Source of the DNA: CAZOWM01 sp964583615
GTDB taxonomy: Bacteria > Spirochaetota > B62-G9 > DRHN01
Reading direction: 5' to 3'
DNA length: 36,170 bases
Assembly: GCA_964583615.1 (NCBI GenBank)
Contig: CAZOWM010000037.1
Location: 1-36,170 of the forward strand
The notes below the pieces were generated by a model. It did no database searches. It was given only the letters and a program-made list of their open reading frames with translations, and was not told the DNA's origin. A program made the translations under genes and the position numbers. Below, piece by piece: positions 7,567 to 15,338 of this stretch. Every line of letters begins with the position of its first letter. The stretch's first letter is position 1.

Positions 7567-7776
7567 TTAAAACAACACTCCATTTTCTGCGGCCCACTGA
7601 GAAACCTTCTCTCCATCGTGGTGGTGCAATGACGTATCACATACATTGCATGTCGTGTGTCCGCGCTCGAAGCACTGTGCACAAACGATGTACTCGTGCT
7701 CGTCACAGAAATAGTAGGAATCATAAGGAACTGTAAGAAACCGTTTGCAGACCGAACATTGTTTCGACACCAGCAT
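7567..7776 (-). CDS. Small zinc-ribbon protein, paralogue of the one at 1319-1525
   Basis: A 69-residue protein starting at ATG 7774-7776 after a GGGGG-rich ribosome binding site; longer in-frame starts give a low-complexity Arg-rich extension and are rejected. Cysteines occur as CSVC, YYFC, VCAQC and CNVC, followed by LHHHDGE. With His included there are enough ligands for two zinc ions. Residue order (KxCxxCxRxL, YYxC, ExxYxxCxxC, CxxCxxxL) parallels the 68-residue protein at 1319-1525, so the two are likely distant paralogues. The acidic or His ligands replacing one cysteine pair here suggest divergence. It lies between the flavoprotein and aminotransferase genes, about 120 bases downstream of the latter. 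Function unknown. Confidence 0.62.
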   Translation of the reverse strand: MLVSKQCSVCKRFLTVPYDSYYFCDEHEYIVCAQCFERGHTTCNVCDTSLHHHDGEKVSQWAAENGVLF

Positions 7777-7895
7777 GAGGCCCCCTCTATTCCAAAAGTG
7801 TATCTCTATTATTGTAGGCCTGTTTGCAGGGAAAGTGCAAATTTTTCTTCGCCTCCTACGGCCGCCTCCTGTGATATGCAGAGCCCGGATTTCTC

Positions 7896-9341
7896 TCACC
7901 CGATTCCGAATTTTTTCTCCGCCTCTGCAAACAGCCTGTCGAGAATATCGAACACCCGCTGGATCTCTGATTTTTCTATATTCAGTGGGGGTATGAGCTG
8001 CATTCGGTTGTGATAATACCCTCCCTTCTCATAGAGGAGCCCCTCCTCTACGGCTCTGTTTCTGATATAGGTCGAAGCCTCCACCGCGGGCTTTTTCGTT
8101 TTCCTGTCTTCGACGAGCTCCACCCCTGTGTAGATGCCCCTGTTGTCAATATGACCGATCAGATGGTGGCGCTTCTGGAGATCCTTCAGCCCGTCGAGAA
8201 AATACCCTCCGATTTCATTGACCTTTTTGAGAAAACTCTCCGAGGACACCACATCGAGCACATAATTTCCCGCAGCGCACGCGAGAACATTCCCCGCTTG
8301 TGTGGACACGTGTGCGCCAGGACCCCATTCGGTGAGAATATCACCCTTTGCTACAACCGCGGATATGGGAAGTCCGCCTCCCAGGGCTTTTGAAGATACG
8401 AACATATCCGGTTGTATTCCGGAGTGCTCGAAGGCCCACAGTTTTCCGCTCCGTCCCATACCTGTCTGTATTTCATCGACAATGAGCAGCATCCCGAACT
8501 TGTCCGCGATTCTTCTCAGCTCCTGCAGATATTCCACCGGAGGGATGTAGTATCCTGCAGAACTCTGAAATGGTGAGGCAAGTATTGCCGCGACGTTGTT
8601 TATTGCGTTCACTCCGTCTGTGAACGGCGTCTCCTTCCCGTCAAGAAGCCGCTCAAACCTTTTTATACAGTGCATATCGCATGCAGGATATTCCTTGTCA
8701 TAGGGGCAGCGGTAACAGTATGGAAACTCGAAATAACCGACTGCCTTGTCGGGCAATACCGGATAAAAGTACGGCTGCATGTTTCCCTTTCCTGTCAGAC
8801 CCATCGTTCCGTAGGTCACTCCGTGATAATCCCCGTATGCAGTCAGTATATACGGCTGCCCGGTGTAGTATCGTGCGGCGCGCACCGCAAGCTCGATACC
8901 CTCTGAGCCCGTGACTCCGAATACAACTCTCGTTTCCCCATCTATTCTCGATTTCTTCGTAAGCTTCTCTGCGAGTTTTACACGCTCAACGTGAGGAAAG
9001 TCAAAAAAGTGTGTGAGCTTTCCCGCCTGTTCCTGAATGATTTTCGTAATTTCCCTGTTACACTCTCCCAGTGCGGAAACGGCGAATCCTGCAAGCAGAT
9101 CGAGATACTGCTTTCCGTCAGCATCGTAGAGATAGGCGCCTTCTCCCCTCTCGATAATGGGCGTAATGTCGAAGACACCCCATCCCACGCCGCCGAAGGA
9201 TTCGTATTGGGCCCACTTTTCCGCAAGATCCTTCGTTTTATCTCCAAACGGGGCATTTTCAATACGTTTTCTCACCTCTTCGCGTGTAAGCCTGAGCTTT
9301 TCTCTCTGCTTTGCCACGTTTTGCGAAAACCCTTTTTCCAT
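7896..9341 (-). CDS. Class III PLP-dependent aminotransferase
   Basis: A 481-residue fold-type I enzyme of the GABA/ornithine aminotransferase class. GVTGSEGIELAVRAAR (about residue 143) forms the phosphate-binding turn, DEIQTGMGRSGK (about 289) carries the pyridine-contacting Asp, and SSKALGGGLPIS contains the Schiff-base Lys318. A cysteine-rich insert, YCYRCPYDKEYPACDMHC (about 208-225), is found in a subgroup that includes archaeal and clostridial enzymes with broad amino-acid substrates. Transfer of an amino group from an omega-amino acid or similar donor to 2-oxoglutarate is expected, but the substrate cannot be read from the sequence. Start ATG 9339-9341 has GGAGGTGG just upstream; a start seven codons earlier is less likely. 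Monocistronic in appearance. Confidence 0.88.
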   Translation of the reverse strand: MEKGFSQNVAKQREKLRLTREEVRKRIENAPFGDKTKDLAEKWAQYESFGGVGWGVFDITPIIERGEGAYLYDADGKQYLDLLAGFAVSALGECNREITKIIQEQAGKLTHFFDFPHVERVKLAEKLTKKSRIDGETRVVFGVTGSEGIELAVRAARYYTGQPYILTAYGDYHGVTYGTMGLTGKGNMQPYFYPVLPDKAVGYFEFPYCYRCPYDKEYPACDMHCIKRFERLLDGKETPFTDGVNAINNVAAILASPFQSSAGYYIPPVEYLQELRRIADKFGMLLIVDEIQTGMGRSGKLWAFEHSGIQPDMFVSSKALGGGLPISAVVAKGDILTEWGPGAHVSTQAGNVLACAAGNYVLDVVSSESFLKKVNEIGGYFLDGLKDLQKRHHLIGHIDNRGIYTGVELVEDRKTKKPAVEASTYIRNRAVEEGLLYEKGGYYHNRMQLIPPLNIEKSEIQRVFDILDRLFAEAEKKFGIG

Positions 9342-9611
9342 ATCCACCTCCTGGAATCCCACCTCTCTGGTACAGCACTAATTTTATCTCAATAATATAT
9401 GGACATAAGGGCGATCCTGTCCATCATTAAACGCAGATTAAGCCGTGTATCTGCCCTGTTTTACGATTCCAATCTGTATCGAAGAAAAACATAGAAATGA
9501 GATCATGCCAGTGGGTCGAGAATCTTTTCGTTATTGAATTTATATCGTAATATTTCACAATGGTGTATATACTATGGTCACTTTCATATGCCGGCACAAA
9601 GGAGTCAACAG

Positions 9612-10751
9612 GTGATACGCAACAAAACTGTGATTACTGCATCGTCATTTCTCGCAATGTTTTTCATCGGGGTTGGGACCGCAATCATCGGAGCGGCTTC
9701 GAGAAACATCGGGCTTTCACCTTACCATATCGGCCTGCTTATCGCAATGCAGAACATCGGTTTCGTGTTTTCAGTGGTGACATTTGGAACTCTTGCGGAC
9801 AGGTACGAAAAAACACGACTCATGCTCGTGGCAAGCCTCGTGCTCACCGGCTCTTTTTTCTTTTTCTACCGCAAAGACGTCTTTGCCGTTAACCTCCTCA
9901 TCATGCTTGTAATCGGTATCGGAATCGGCGGATACGAAGGTGTTGCGGATGCACTGCTTCTTCAGGTGCAGGATAGAAAACAGGGCCTTTACATCACAGT
10001 GAACCATTTTTTCGTCACCTTCGGCGAGCTTATGATCACCGCGTACCTGATTTTTCTCCAGATGAACTGGCGAAGGGGAATGGTTCAATCCGCGGTCGCA
10101 GTGCTTGCGCTTTCAGTTGTCTTTGCGCTTTCAAGGGCCGGAATAAAAAAAGGCGCTGAGAAACACACGCTTTCCACTCTTCCCGCCTTTTTCAGCCGGA
10201 AGCCCGTGTTCGTGCTCTTCGTTCTCACACTCTGCGCAGTTGGAACCGAGCTTTCCATCGTGGGAGTGCTCACAACCTTTCTCATGGAACTCAGGGGGTT
10301 CACGCAGGTCACCTCGAAACTGGGTCTCGTCGTATTTCTCGCGGGTGTGGGGTTCGGCCGTCTCATACTCGGGTTCATCACAAAAAAGCAGCACCTCTCC
10401 GTTCTCATCGCATTCTTTTTCGGTTCCGTGACACTGCTCAGCAGCCTGCTGTTCTTTGTTGTTTCAGGAAACCTCACCATCTACGCATTCATCTTTTTCA
10501 CCGGTACGGTGATCTCCGTCATTTTTCCCTTCATTCTCACGATCGCGGGGCTCAAATATCCTCAGGCTTCCGGAACTGTTCTGGGAATCGTGAAACTGGG
10601 AATTCCTGCAGGCGGCATTCTCGTGCCTCTTCTCATTTCACTCCTCTCGCGGTACAGCTCCTTCGAGGCTTCCCTCGCAGTGCTCCCACTTACTGGAGCA
10701 TGCGGGCTTTTTCTTATCCTCGCGAACAGAAAGGAGCTCCAGTTGCACTGA
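9612..10751 (+). CDS. Major facilitator superfamily transporter
   Basis: A 379-residue membrane protein with about twelve hydrophobic segments and the MFS loop 2-3 signature in the form GTLADRYEKTR (G-x-x-x-D-R-Y). Its twin-half layout is clear, with a basic central loop (RAGIKKGAEKH). Start GTG 9612 is proposed because AAAGGAG lies seven bases upstream. Frames from ATG 9588 or from 9534 add residues without a ribosome binding site. No substrate motif is visible; sugar or drug export and import are both possible. It is transcribed divergently from the aminotransferase gene with about 270 bases between, where I could not define a promoter confidently. Confidence 0.82.
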   Translation: MIRNKTVITASSFLAMFFIGVGTAIIGAASRNIGLSPYHIGLLIAMQNIGFVFSVVTFGTLADRYEKTRLMLVASLVLTGSFFFFYRKDVFAVNLLIMLVIGIGIGGYEGVADALLLQVQDRKQGLYITVNHFFVTFGELMITAYLIFLQMNWRRGMVQSAVAVLALSVVFALSRAGIKKGAEKHTLSTLPAFFSRKPVFVLFVLTLCAVGTELSIVGVLTTFLMELRGFTQVTSKLGLVVFLAGVGFGRLILGFITKKQHLSVLIAFFFGSVTLLSSLLFFVVSGNLTIYAFIFFTGTVISVIFPFILTIAGLKYPQASGTVLGIVKLGIPAGGILVPLLISLLSRYSSFEASLAVLPLTGACGLFLILANRKELQLH

Positions 10752-10949
10752 GACTCAAGGGAAAAAACAGCTCAAACCGAAAAAAACGTTTTTCCTCGAT
10801 GCTGCCCTCTTTTTTCTTGCAACCGTGTTTCAGCTCGACGAGAGGCCAGAATTCCGTTCTCTGTACACGGAGTGACAAAAAGAAATACTCCGTATCTCTC
10901 ACGATCCATGCTCTGAAAAACAAGGGCCTGCTGGAATTCTGACGATCGA

Positions 10950-11234
10950 TTACTCACGCTTCTTTTTTTTCATCGACCGAACGAGTCCTGTACTCGAATC
11001 AATGGTAAACACCTTTACCTCCCGCATGTACTCGTCCTTTGTTCCGACGAGCGATGCCATCGGTCCCTCGGCAGTCGATACCTGCCGCCGGGTGAAACAG
11101 ATCGTGATATGCCAGTATTTGTCTTCATCCGAGAGCTCGACCTCCTCAAGCAGCATGTCCGTGAAATCAACTTCCTCATACATGTCCCTGAGGTATTCCG
11201 TTGCGATTTTCACAGCTTGCTTTGCATCGATCAT
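10950..11234 (-). CDS. Conserved-looking small hypothetical protein
   Basis: A 94-residue acidic then basic protein. It opens MIDAKQAVKIATEYLRDMY, goes through DKYWHITICFTRR and VKVFTIDSSTGLVRSM, and ends in a Lys-rich tail. The pattern (helix, beta hairpin with a Trp, strand ending in Asp-x-x-Thr-Gly) resembles PepSY-like or small alpha/beta accessory proteins, but I cannot assign a family. ATG 11232-11234 follows GGGGGAGGG at suitable spacing, so translation looks genuine. It sits 22 bases downstream of the holin-like gene on the same strand and may be cotranscribed with it. Confidence 0.55.
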   Translation of the reverse strand: MIDAKQAVKIATEYLRDMYEEVDFTDMLLEEVELSDEDKYWHITICFTRRQVSTAEGPMASLVGTKDEYMREVKVFTIDSSTGLVRSMKKKKRE

Positions 11235-11256
11235 CACTCACCCTCCCCCCTGTATA

Positions 11257-11544
11257 TTATGCGTTCGCGTCCGAGCCTTTGGTCATCTTTCCGACCGCAT
11301 ATGAGCCGAAGTGATAGATTCCGTTTGCTTCAAGAAACACGCCGACAACGAGGATGACAAGCTTCGACCAGTCAAAGGGCTGCACAGCAAGAACTCTCCA
11401 CAGAGACATTAGGATCGTTATCACAGCCGAAATGATAAGCGCCGTGTTCCCCTCTACCTTGAGCCACTTTTTGATTGCCTGTGTGATTGGCACCACGATT
11501 GATGCAAGGGCAAGAATTTCAGTAATCAGCTGCGGGGTAATCAT
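11257..11544 (-). CDS. Small holin-like membrane protein
   Basis: A 95-residue protein, MITPQLITEILALASIVVPI onward, with hydrophobic segments at about residues 7-20, 33-48 and 55-70. A charged amphipathic stretch (AIKKWLKVEGN) lies between the first two, and the tail is polar (KMTKGSDANA). Size and topology resemble phage holins, which form lysis holes, and small holin-like proteins found in spirochaete and clostridial chromosomes. No endolysin or other phage gene is nearby. Start ATG 11542-11544 has AAAGGAG at proper spacing. The frame is open upstream into a broken epimerase gene, so a longer fused product cannot be ruled out. Confidence 0.5.
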   Translation of the reverse strand: MITPQLITEILALASIVVPITQAIKKWLKVEGNTALIISAVITILMSLWRVLAVQPFDWSKLVILVVGVFLEANGIYHFGSYAVGKMTKGSDANA

Positions 11545-11619
11545 GTTCGCAGTCTCCTTTCCTTTCTGCGGATTTCTCCGCTTGTATATACCCCAATTAT
11601 GAAAGAAAATCGAAAAATT

Positions 11620-11898
11620 ACAACTGTTCTGCTCCTCGCGTGCTGCGGCGTGTTTTTTATACCAGTCAACGCCTTTTTTTACGGTCTGTTCAAATCCATA
11701 CTCAGGAAAAAAACCGAGCCGCTCATCTATCTTCGATGTATAGAGATGAGAATTGCTCGCAAGAAATACAACAGGAAAACGTGAGAACGGCAGGTCGACT
11801 TTCACTGTGCGGAGCATGTCACCGAGTGCTCCCACAAAATAAGCGACGAAATAGGGGACACGGTTTTCAACAGGAGGCACACCCGCCACTTTTGATGC
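11620..11898 (-). pseudogene. C-terminal fragment of an SDR-type NAD-dependent epimerase/dehydratase
   Basis: About 90 codons read like the end of an extended short-chain dehydrogenase or 3-beta-HSD-like epimerase: VPYFVAYFVGALGDMLRT, then YTSKIDERLGFFPEYGFEQ and VKKGVDWYKKHAA. The last part matches the family's usual end, where a modelled substrate-loop Ser-Lys-x-Asp-x-x-x-Leu-Gly-Phe is followed by GVxxTVxWY. The cofactor-binding half (GxxGxxG) is missing. The similarity stops near 11898, beside a palindromic segment (cccga 11900-11904, tcggg 11911-11915), with a stop just upstream in frame. The frame does not terminate after the fragment but runs into the holin-like gene. Truncated remnant. 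Confidence 0.6.
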
Positions 11899-12142
11899 GC
11901 CCGATCATGCTCGGGATGACGAATAAGTTTGATAAAAATACACCTTTGAAGACACTTTTCTTTTAAATATAATTCGTGGCAACAGTGCGGATAAGACAAA
12001 CCCGATTCTTCATTTGCAAAGAATGGCACATTTAGGCAGGTTGAGATAAATATTCGGCACTGTAAAAGGCTTGGACGGCACAGCGCATATTCCGTATGAC
12101 TTTACCGAATCACAATTTATCTGAAATGACGATTTGCTTGAT

Positions 12143-13492
12143 CTACTCAAACTTAGGAAGCCATTTTCTTTCGGCTTCGAACATTTCATCAAACATCTTT
12201 TTCACTTCATCAAGGGTACACACAGCAGAAGTGAGAGGATCAAGGGCGACGGCCTGGCGCGCAGCTTCCTTATCGCCGTATAAAGCAGCCTCTACAATCA
12301 AGCTCTGTACATTTATATTTGTTCTATTTAATGCGGCGCACTGTGGAGGTAATTTTCCCACACAGGCCGGATGCAACCCGCTTTTATCAGCATACACCGG
12401 AACTTCAACAACACAATCTTCGGGAAGGTTTTGTATCAGACCGTTGTTCTTCACGTTCCCGTTAATCATCTCAATCTGTCCTGATACCTTTGCATGGATA
12501 ATTTTTGGTGCATTGAACATATTTTTTTTAATATCGATTTTTTCCTTCCCTTCGATCTGATTCTGTATGGATATGCTGTCGAGCTCTTTCTTCCTTCTTT
12601 CTCCCTCGATTAAATTCCATCTCCTGGGAATGAAATGATTTATCATATCCTCGTTTTTTCGAAAGTACGGTACATAATCTGAAAAGTGCCAATGGTTTTC
12701 GGTCGACCAGTACCCAAAATGTTTCAATATCTCGCACCGAACTCCATCGGCTTCATATACTTTTGGGTCTTTGTAGATTTCGCGTATTCTCGGATACAGG
12801 TCCTCCCCGTTGATTTCGTATTTGAGTATCCACGTCATATGGTTTATACCACCAAAAAAATAGTTTACATTCTTTGGCAGCGCATAATTAATTCCGCAAT
12901 CCCACAGCTCTGCTTTCCACGGATGCTCGAGCCAGGGCCCCACATTCAAATACCCGGCCAGCTGGGTAATCGTAAACGGCACACCGTAACATAATCCGAT
13001 CGTGTGTATGCTTGACGCATCATTCGCAGCCCATGTTACGGCTGCCATCGGATTCGCGTAATTGATAAAAAGCGCATCAGGACACTCCTTCTCCATGTCG
13101 CGCAAAATATTTACCGTTGCAGGAATATGCCGCAACCCCCGGAACACCCCGCCCGGGCCCAGTGTGTCACCGGCTTCCTGATCGATTCCGTACTTTTTCG
13201 GGATCTCTCGATCAAGCATCCACGGCTCATCCCCTCCCACCTGGATTGTGCTGATTACAAAATCAGCACCTCTGACCGCCTCTTTCTGGTCTGTTGTTTT
13301 TTCGATAACCGCAGAAATGCCTTCCTGCTCCACCATCTTTTTGGCCAATGTAGCTGTTCTGTTCACTTCCTTTTCATTGAGATCCTCAAGCATAATCGTC
13401 GCATCTCTCAATTCCGGATAAGAAAAAATCGCCGACAGCAACTGCCGAGCAAACATCGTGCTTCCAGCACCGATAATCGTAATTTTTAACAT
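12143..13492 (-). CDS. Glycoside hydrolase family 4 (alpha-galactosidase/MelA-like)
   Basis: A 449-residue GH4 enzyme, an NAD+- and metal-dependent family that cleaves glycosides by redox-assisted elimination. IIGAGSTMFARQL (residues 6-18) is the NAD site. NPM (147-149), GDTLGPGGVFRGLRHIP (about 108-124) and INHMTW (H218) match MelA-type members. The conserved metal ligand Cys168 occurs in CYGV, where alpha-galactosidases usually have Cys-His-Ser. Start ATG 13490-13492 follows GAGGTGG; a start nine codons earlier lacks support. It is the last gene of a four-gene sugar operon behind binding protein, ATPase and permease, 28 bases after the permease. It therefore probably hydrolyses the imported unphosphorylated sugar in the cytoplasm. 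Confidence 0.85.
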   Translation of the reverse strand: MLKITIIGAGSTMFARQLLSAIFSYPELRDATIMLEDLNEKEVNRTATLAKKMVEQEGISAVIEKTTDQKEAVRGADFVISTIQVGGDEPWMLDREIPKKYGIDQEAGDTLGPGGVFRGLRHIPATVNILRDMEKECPDALFINYANPMAAVTWAANDASSIHTIGLCYGVPFTITQLAGYLNVGPWLEHPWKAELWDCGINYALPKNVNYFFGGINHMTWILKYEINGEDLYPRIREIYKDPKVYEADGVRCEILKHFGYWSTENHWHFSDYVPYFRKNEDMINHFIPRRWNLIEGERRKKELDSISIQNQIEGKEKIDIKKNMFNAPKIIHAKVSGQIEMINGNVKNNGLIQNLPEDCVVEVPVYADKSGLHPACVGKLPPQCAALNRTNINVQSLIVEAALYGDKEAARQAVALDPLTSAVCTLDEVKKMFDEMFEAERKWLPKFE

Positions 13493-13520
13493 TTTTGCCA
13501 CCTCACCTGTAATATTCAAA

Positions 13521-14483
13521 TCAATACGCTCGCTTTTTCGTCATCACGGCATAGACCGACACCGAAGCAACGACAATAATTCCGTAAATCAATCTCGTCC
13601 AAAAACCTGAGAATCCCGAACTTATAATTCCTGCTTCAATTATCCCGATAATGATTGAGCCGATTGAAGTACCGATGATTGTACCCTGGCCGCCGAATAC
13701 GGAAGTACCTCCTATGAACACAGATGCGAAAACGAGCAACATATACCCTTCACCCTGTGTTGGCCACCAATTTGCCATTTCAAAACACACAAGGATTCCG
13801 GAAAATGAAGTAAGAAGGCCCATTTGCATGAAAATAAGTATACGAATAAGATCAACATTGATACCCATTATCCGTGCGGTTTTGATGTTATCGCCGATGA
13901 ACCGGATACTGTCCCCGAACTTATGCCTGTTCAAAAGAGACCAGAGATACACTGCAATAATAACAAACCAAATTGACTGGGCAGGAATCATTCCTCCTGC
14001 TCTTCCAACAAATATTTTGTGCACAAGGGTATTCCGTATCGGCACGATGTTTTTCGACATCCCTTCGCATAAAAGAGTTGTCAGGCCTCTCCAGAAAAAC
14101 TGCATTCCTATTGTTGCGATTATGGATGGAACCCCAACCTTGACGACGATCAGCCCGTTTACAATTCCCGCAATCATACCGACAAAAAGCGCCAGAACAA
14201 GCGCAATCAACCCATTCCCAGTGGAAAGAAACAGAGAAGAAAAAGTAAATCCGGAAATTGCCATAACCGATGGAAATGACAGATCCATGTCTCCTGAAAT
14301 AATCACGAGAGTAAGTCCAAGCGCCATGATTGCTGCAAAAGGGATTGTTGACATGAAAGATATGTATATTCTCTTCGAAAGAAATGTTGAAGGGCTCAAA
14401 ATCATGAAAATTATAAGCAATGCGATAAGAACAAAAAAAATACCAAACTGTAATACGTATCGTTGAAAAAAGGTTTTTACCAT
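13521..14483 (-). CDS. Sugar ABC transporter permease, RbsC type
   Basis: A 320-residue integral membrane protein of the BPD_transp_2 group (ribose, xylose, galactose permeases). It has eight or more hydrophobic segments and family hallmarks: LGLTLVIISGDMDLSFPSVM (about 55-75), NGLIVVKVGVPSIIATIG (about 108-125) and a late FGGQGTIIGTSIGS. The GDMDLSFPS segment corresponds to the usual GGIDLSVGS. The stretch GDNIKTARIMGINVDLIRI is the coupling-helix region that contacts the ATPase. It would form a homodimeric channel. The start follows a GAGGG site. It lies 13 bases after the ATPase gene and 28 before the GH4 gene, consistent with cotranscription. Confidence 0.88.
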   Translation of the reverse strand: MVKTFFQRYVLQFGIFFVLIALLIIFMILSPSTFLSKRIYISFMSTIPFAAIMALGLTLVIISGDMDLSFPSVMAISGFTFSSLFLSTGNGLIALVLALFVGMIAGIVNGLIVVKVGVPSIIATIGMQFFWRGLTTLLCEGMSKNIVPIRNTLVHKIFVGRAGGMIPAQSIWFVIIAVYLWSLLNRHKFGDSIRFIGDNIKTARIMGINVDLIRILIFMQMGLLTSFSGILVCFEMANWWPTQGEGYMLLVFASVFIGGTSVFGGQGTIIGTSIGSIIIGIIEAGIISSGFSGFWTRLIYGIIVVASVSVYAVMTKKRAY

Positions 14484-14496
14484 TATTCGTTCCCTC

Positions 14497-15249
14497 TCAT
14501 TCTCTTCGGGCGTGCACCATCAGCTTCTCGGACAACTCTTCCAGCGTGAGCTCCTCCCGCCTGTAGTTTCCTACCATTTTCCCTCGATCCAAAATGACGA
14601 ATCTGTCAGACACGGAATATATGTGAAAAATATTATGTGTTATGTATATACATGATTTCCCGTTCTTTTTGATCATATTGATAAACGCGAGTACTTTTTC
14701 CACTTCTTTCAGAGAAAGAGCTGTTGTGGGCTCGTCGAGTATTATTATCTCTGATTGAAAATACATCGCTCTGCCGATTGCAATTCCCTGCCTTTCACCG
14801 CCTGACAGAGTCCCCACAAATGAATCAGGAGATATTCCAGCACCTTTCAGGCCTATCAGGCGTCTCAGTATATCAATAGTTTCATCTTTTTCCTGTTTCA
14901 CCTTGATGTAGCCAAACCAGTTTGTCACATGCCTCCCGATGAAGATATTTCTCCACAACGGCTGTTTTTCACCCAATGAGCTTTCCTGATACACGGTTTC
15001 GATTCCAAATTCACGAGCCATACGCACAGAATATGTGTGCGGGTCGATCCTGTTCCCTTTGATGAGCAGCTCACCTTTATCGAAGGGATATACACCGGTC
15101 AAGATCTTTATGAGCGTTGATTTTCCTGCACCGTTGTCGCCTAATAGACCAACAACTTCATTGGCATTAAGATCGAAATCCACATTTTCGAGAGCAACGA
15201 TTTCCCCAAAATTCTTACACACCGCTTTCATCTTGATCAACTCGTCCAT
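14497..15249 (-). CDS. Sugar ABC transporter ATPase, single-domain
   Basis: A roughly 250-residue nucleotide-binding subunit. Walker A is GDNGAGKST (about 37-45), the Q-loop YQES, the signature LSGGERQ (about 150), Walker B IIILDEPTTAL and the switch His in YITHNI. RbsA- or XylG-type partners of this permease class usually have two fused ATPase domains of about 500 residues; here there is one, so a homodimer is expected. Start ATG 15247-15249 is chosen because CGGAG is eight bases upstream; an ATG two codons earlier is too close to it. The gene follows the binding-protein gene after an 89-base gap holding a strong hairpin and precedes the permease. Confidence 0.88.
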   Translation of the reverse strand: MDELIKMKAVCKNFGEIVALENVDFDLNANEVVGLLGDNGAGKSTLIKILTGVYPFDKGELLIKGNRIDPHTYSVRMAREFGIETVYQESSLGEKQPLWRNIFIGRHVTNWFGYIKVKQEKDETIDILRRLIGLKGAGISPDSFVGTLSGGERQGIAIGRAMYFQSEIIILDEPTTALSLKEVEKVLAFINMIKKNGKSCIYITHNIFHIYSVSDRFVILDRGKMVGNYRREELTLEELSEKLMVHARRE

Positions 15250-15275
15250 ATACATTTCTCCGCACAGGCATATAA

Positions 15276-15311
15276 GATTATCCTGACCGATAAATACCGG
15301 TCAGGATAATC
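15276..15311 (-). terminator. 14-bp intercistronic stem-loop after the binding-protein gene
   Basis: gattatcctgaccg at 15276-15289 pairs perfectly with its complement at 15298-15311 around an eight-base loop. There is no T-run on the downstream (minus) side. It is therefore probably not a full terminator but an RNA-stabilising or partially terminating hairpin, which would raise binding-protein mRNA relative to ATPase and permease. Confidence 0.75.
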
Positions 15312-15338
15312 AATTTAACGAAAAAAATATGGGTAACT

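Noticed and set aside
11257..11544. Prophage lysis cassette
   Set aside because: Only a holin-like protein is seen; no endolysin, integrase or structural phage gene is nearby.
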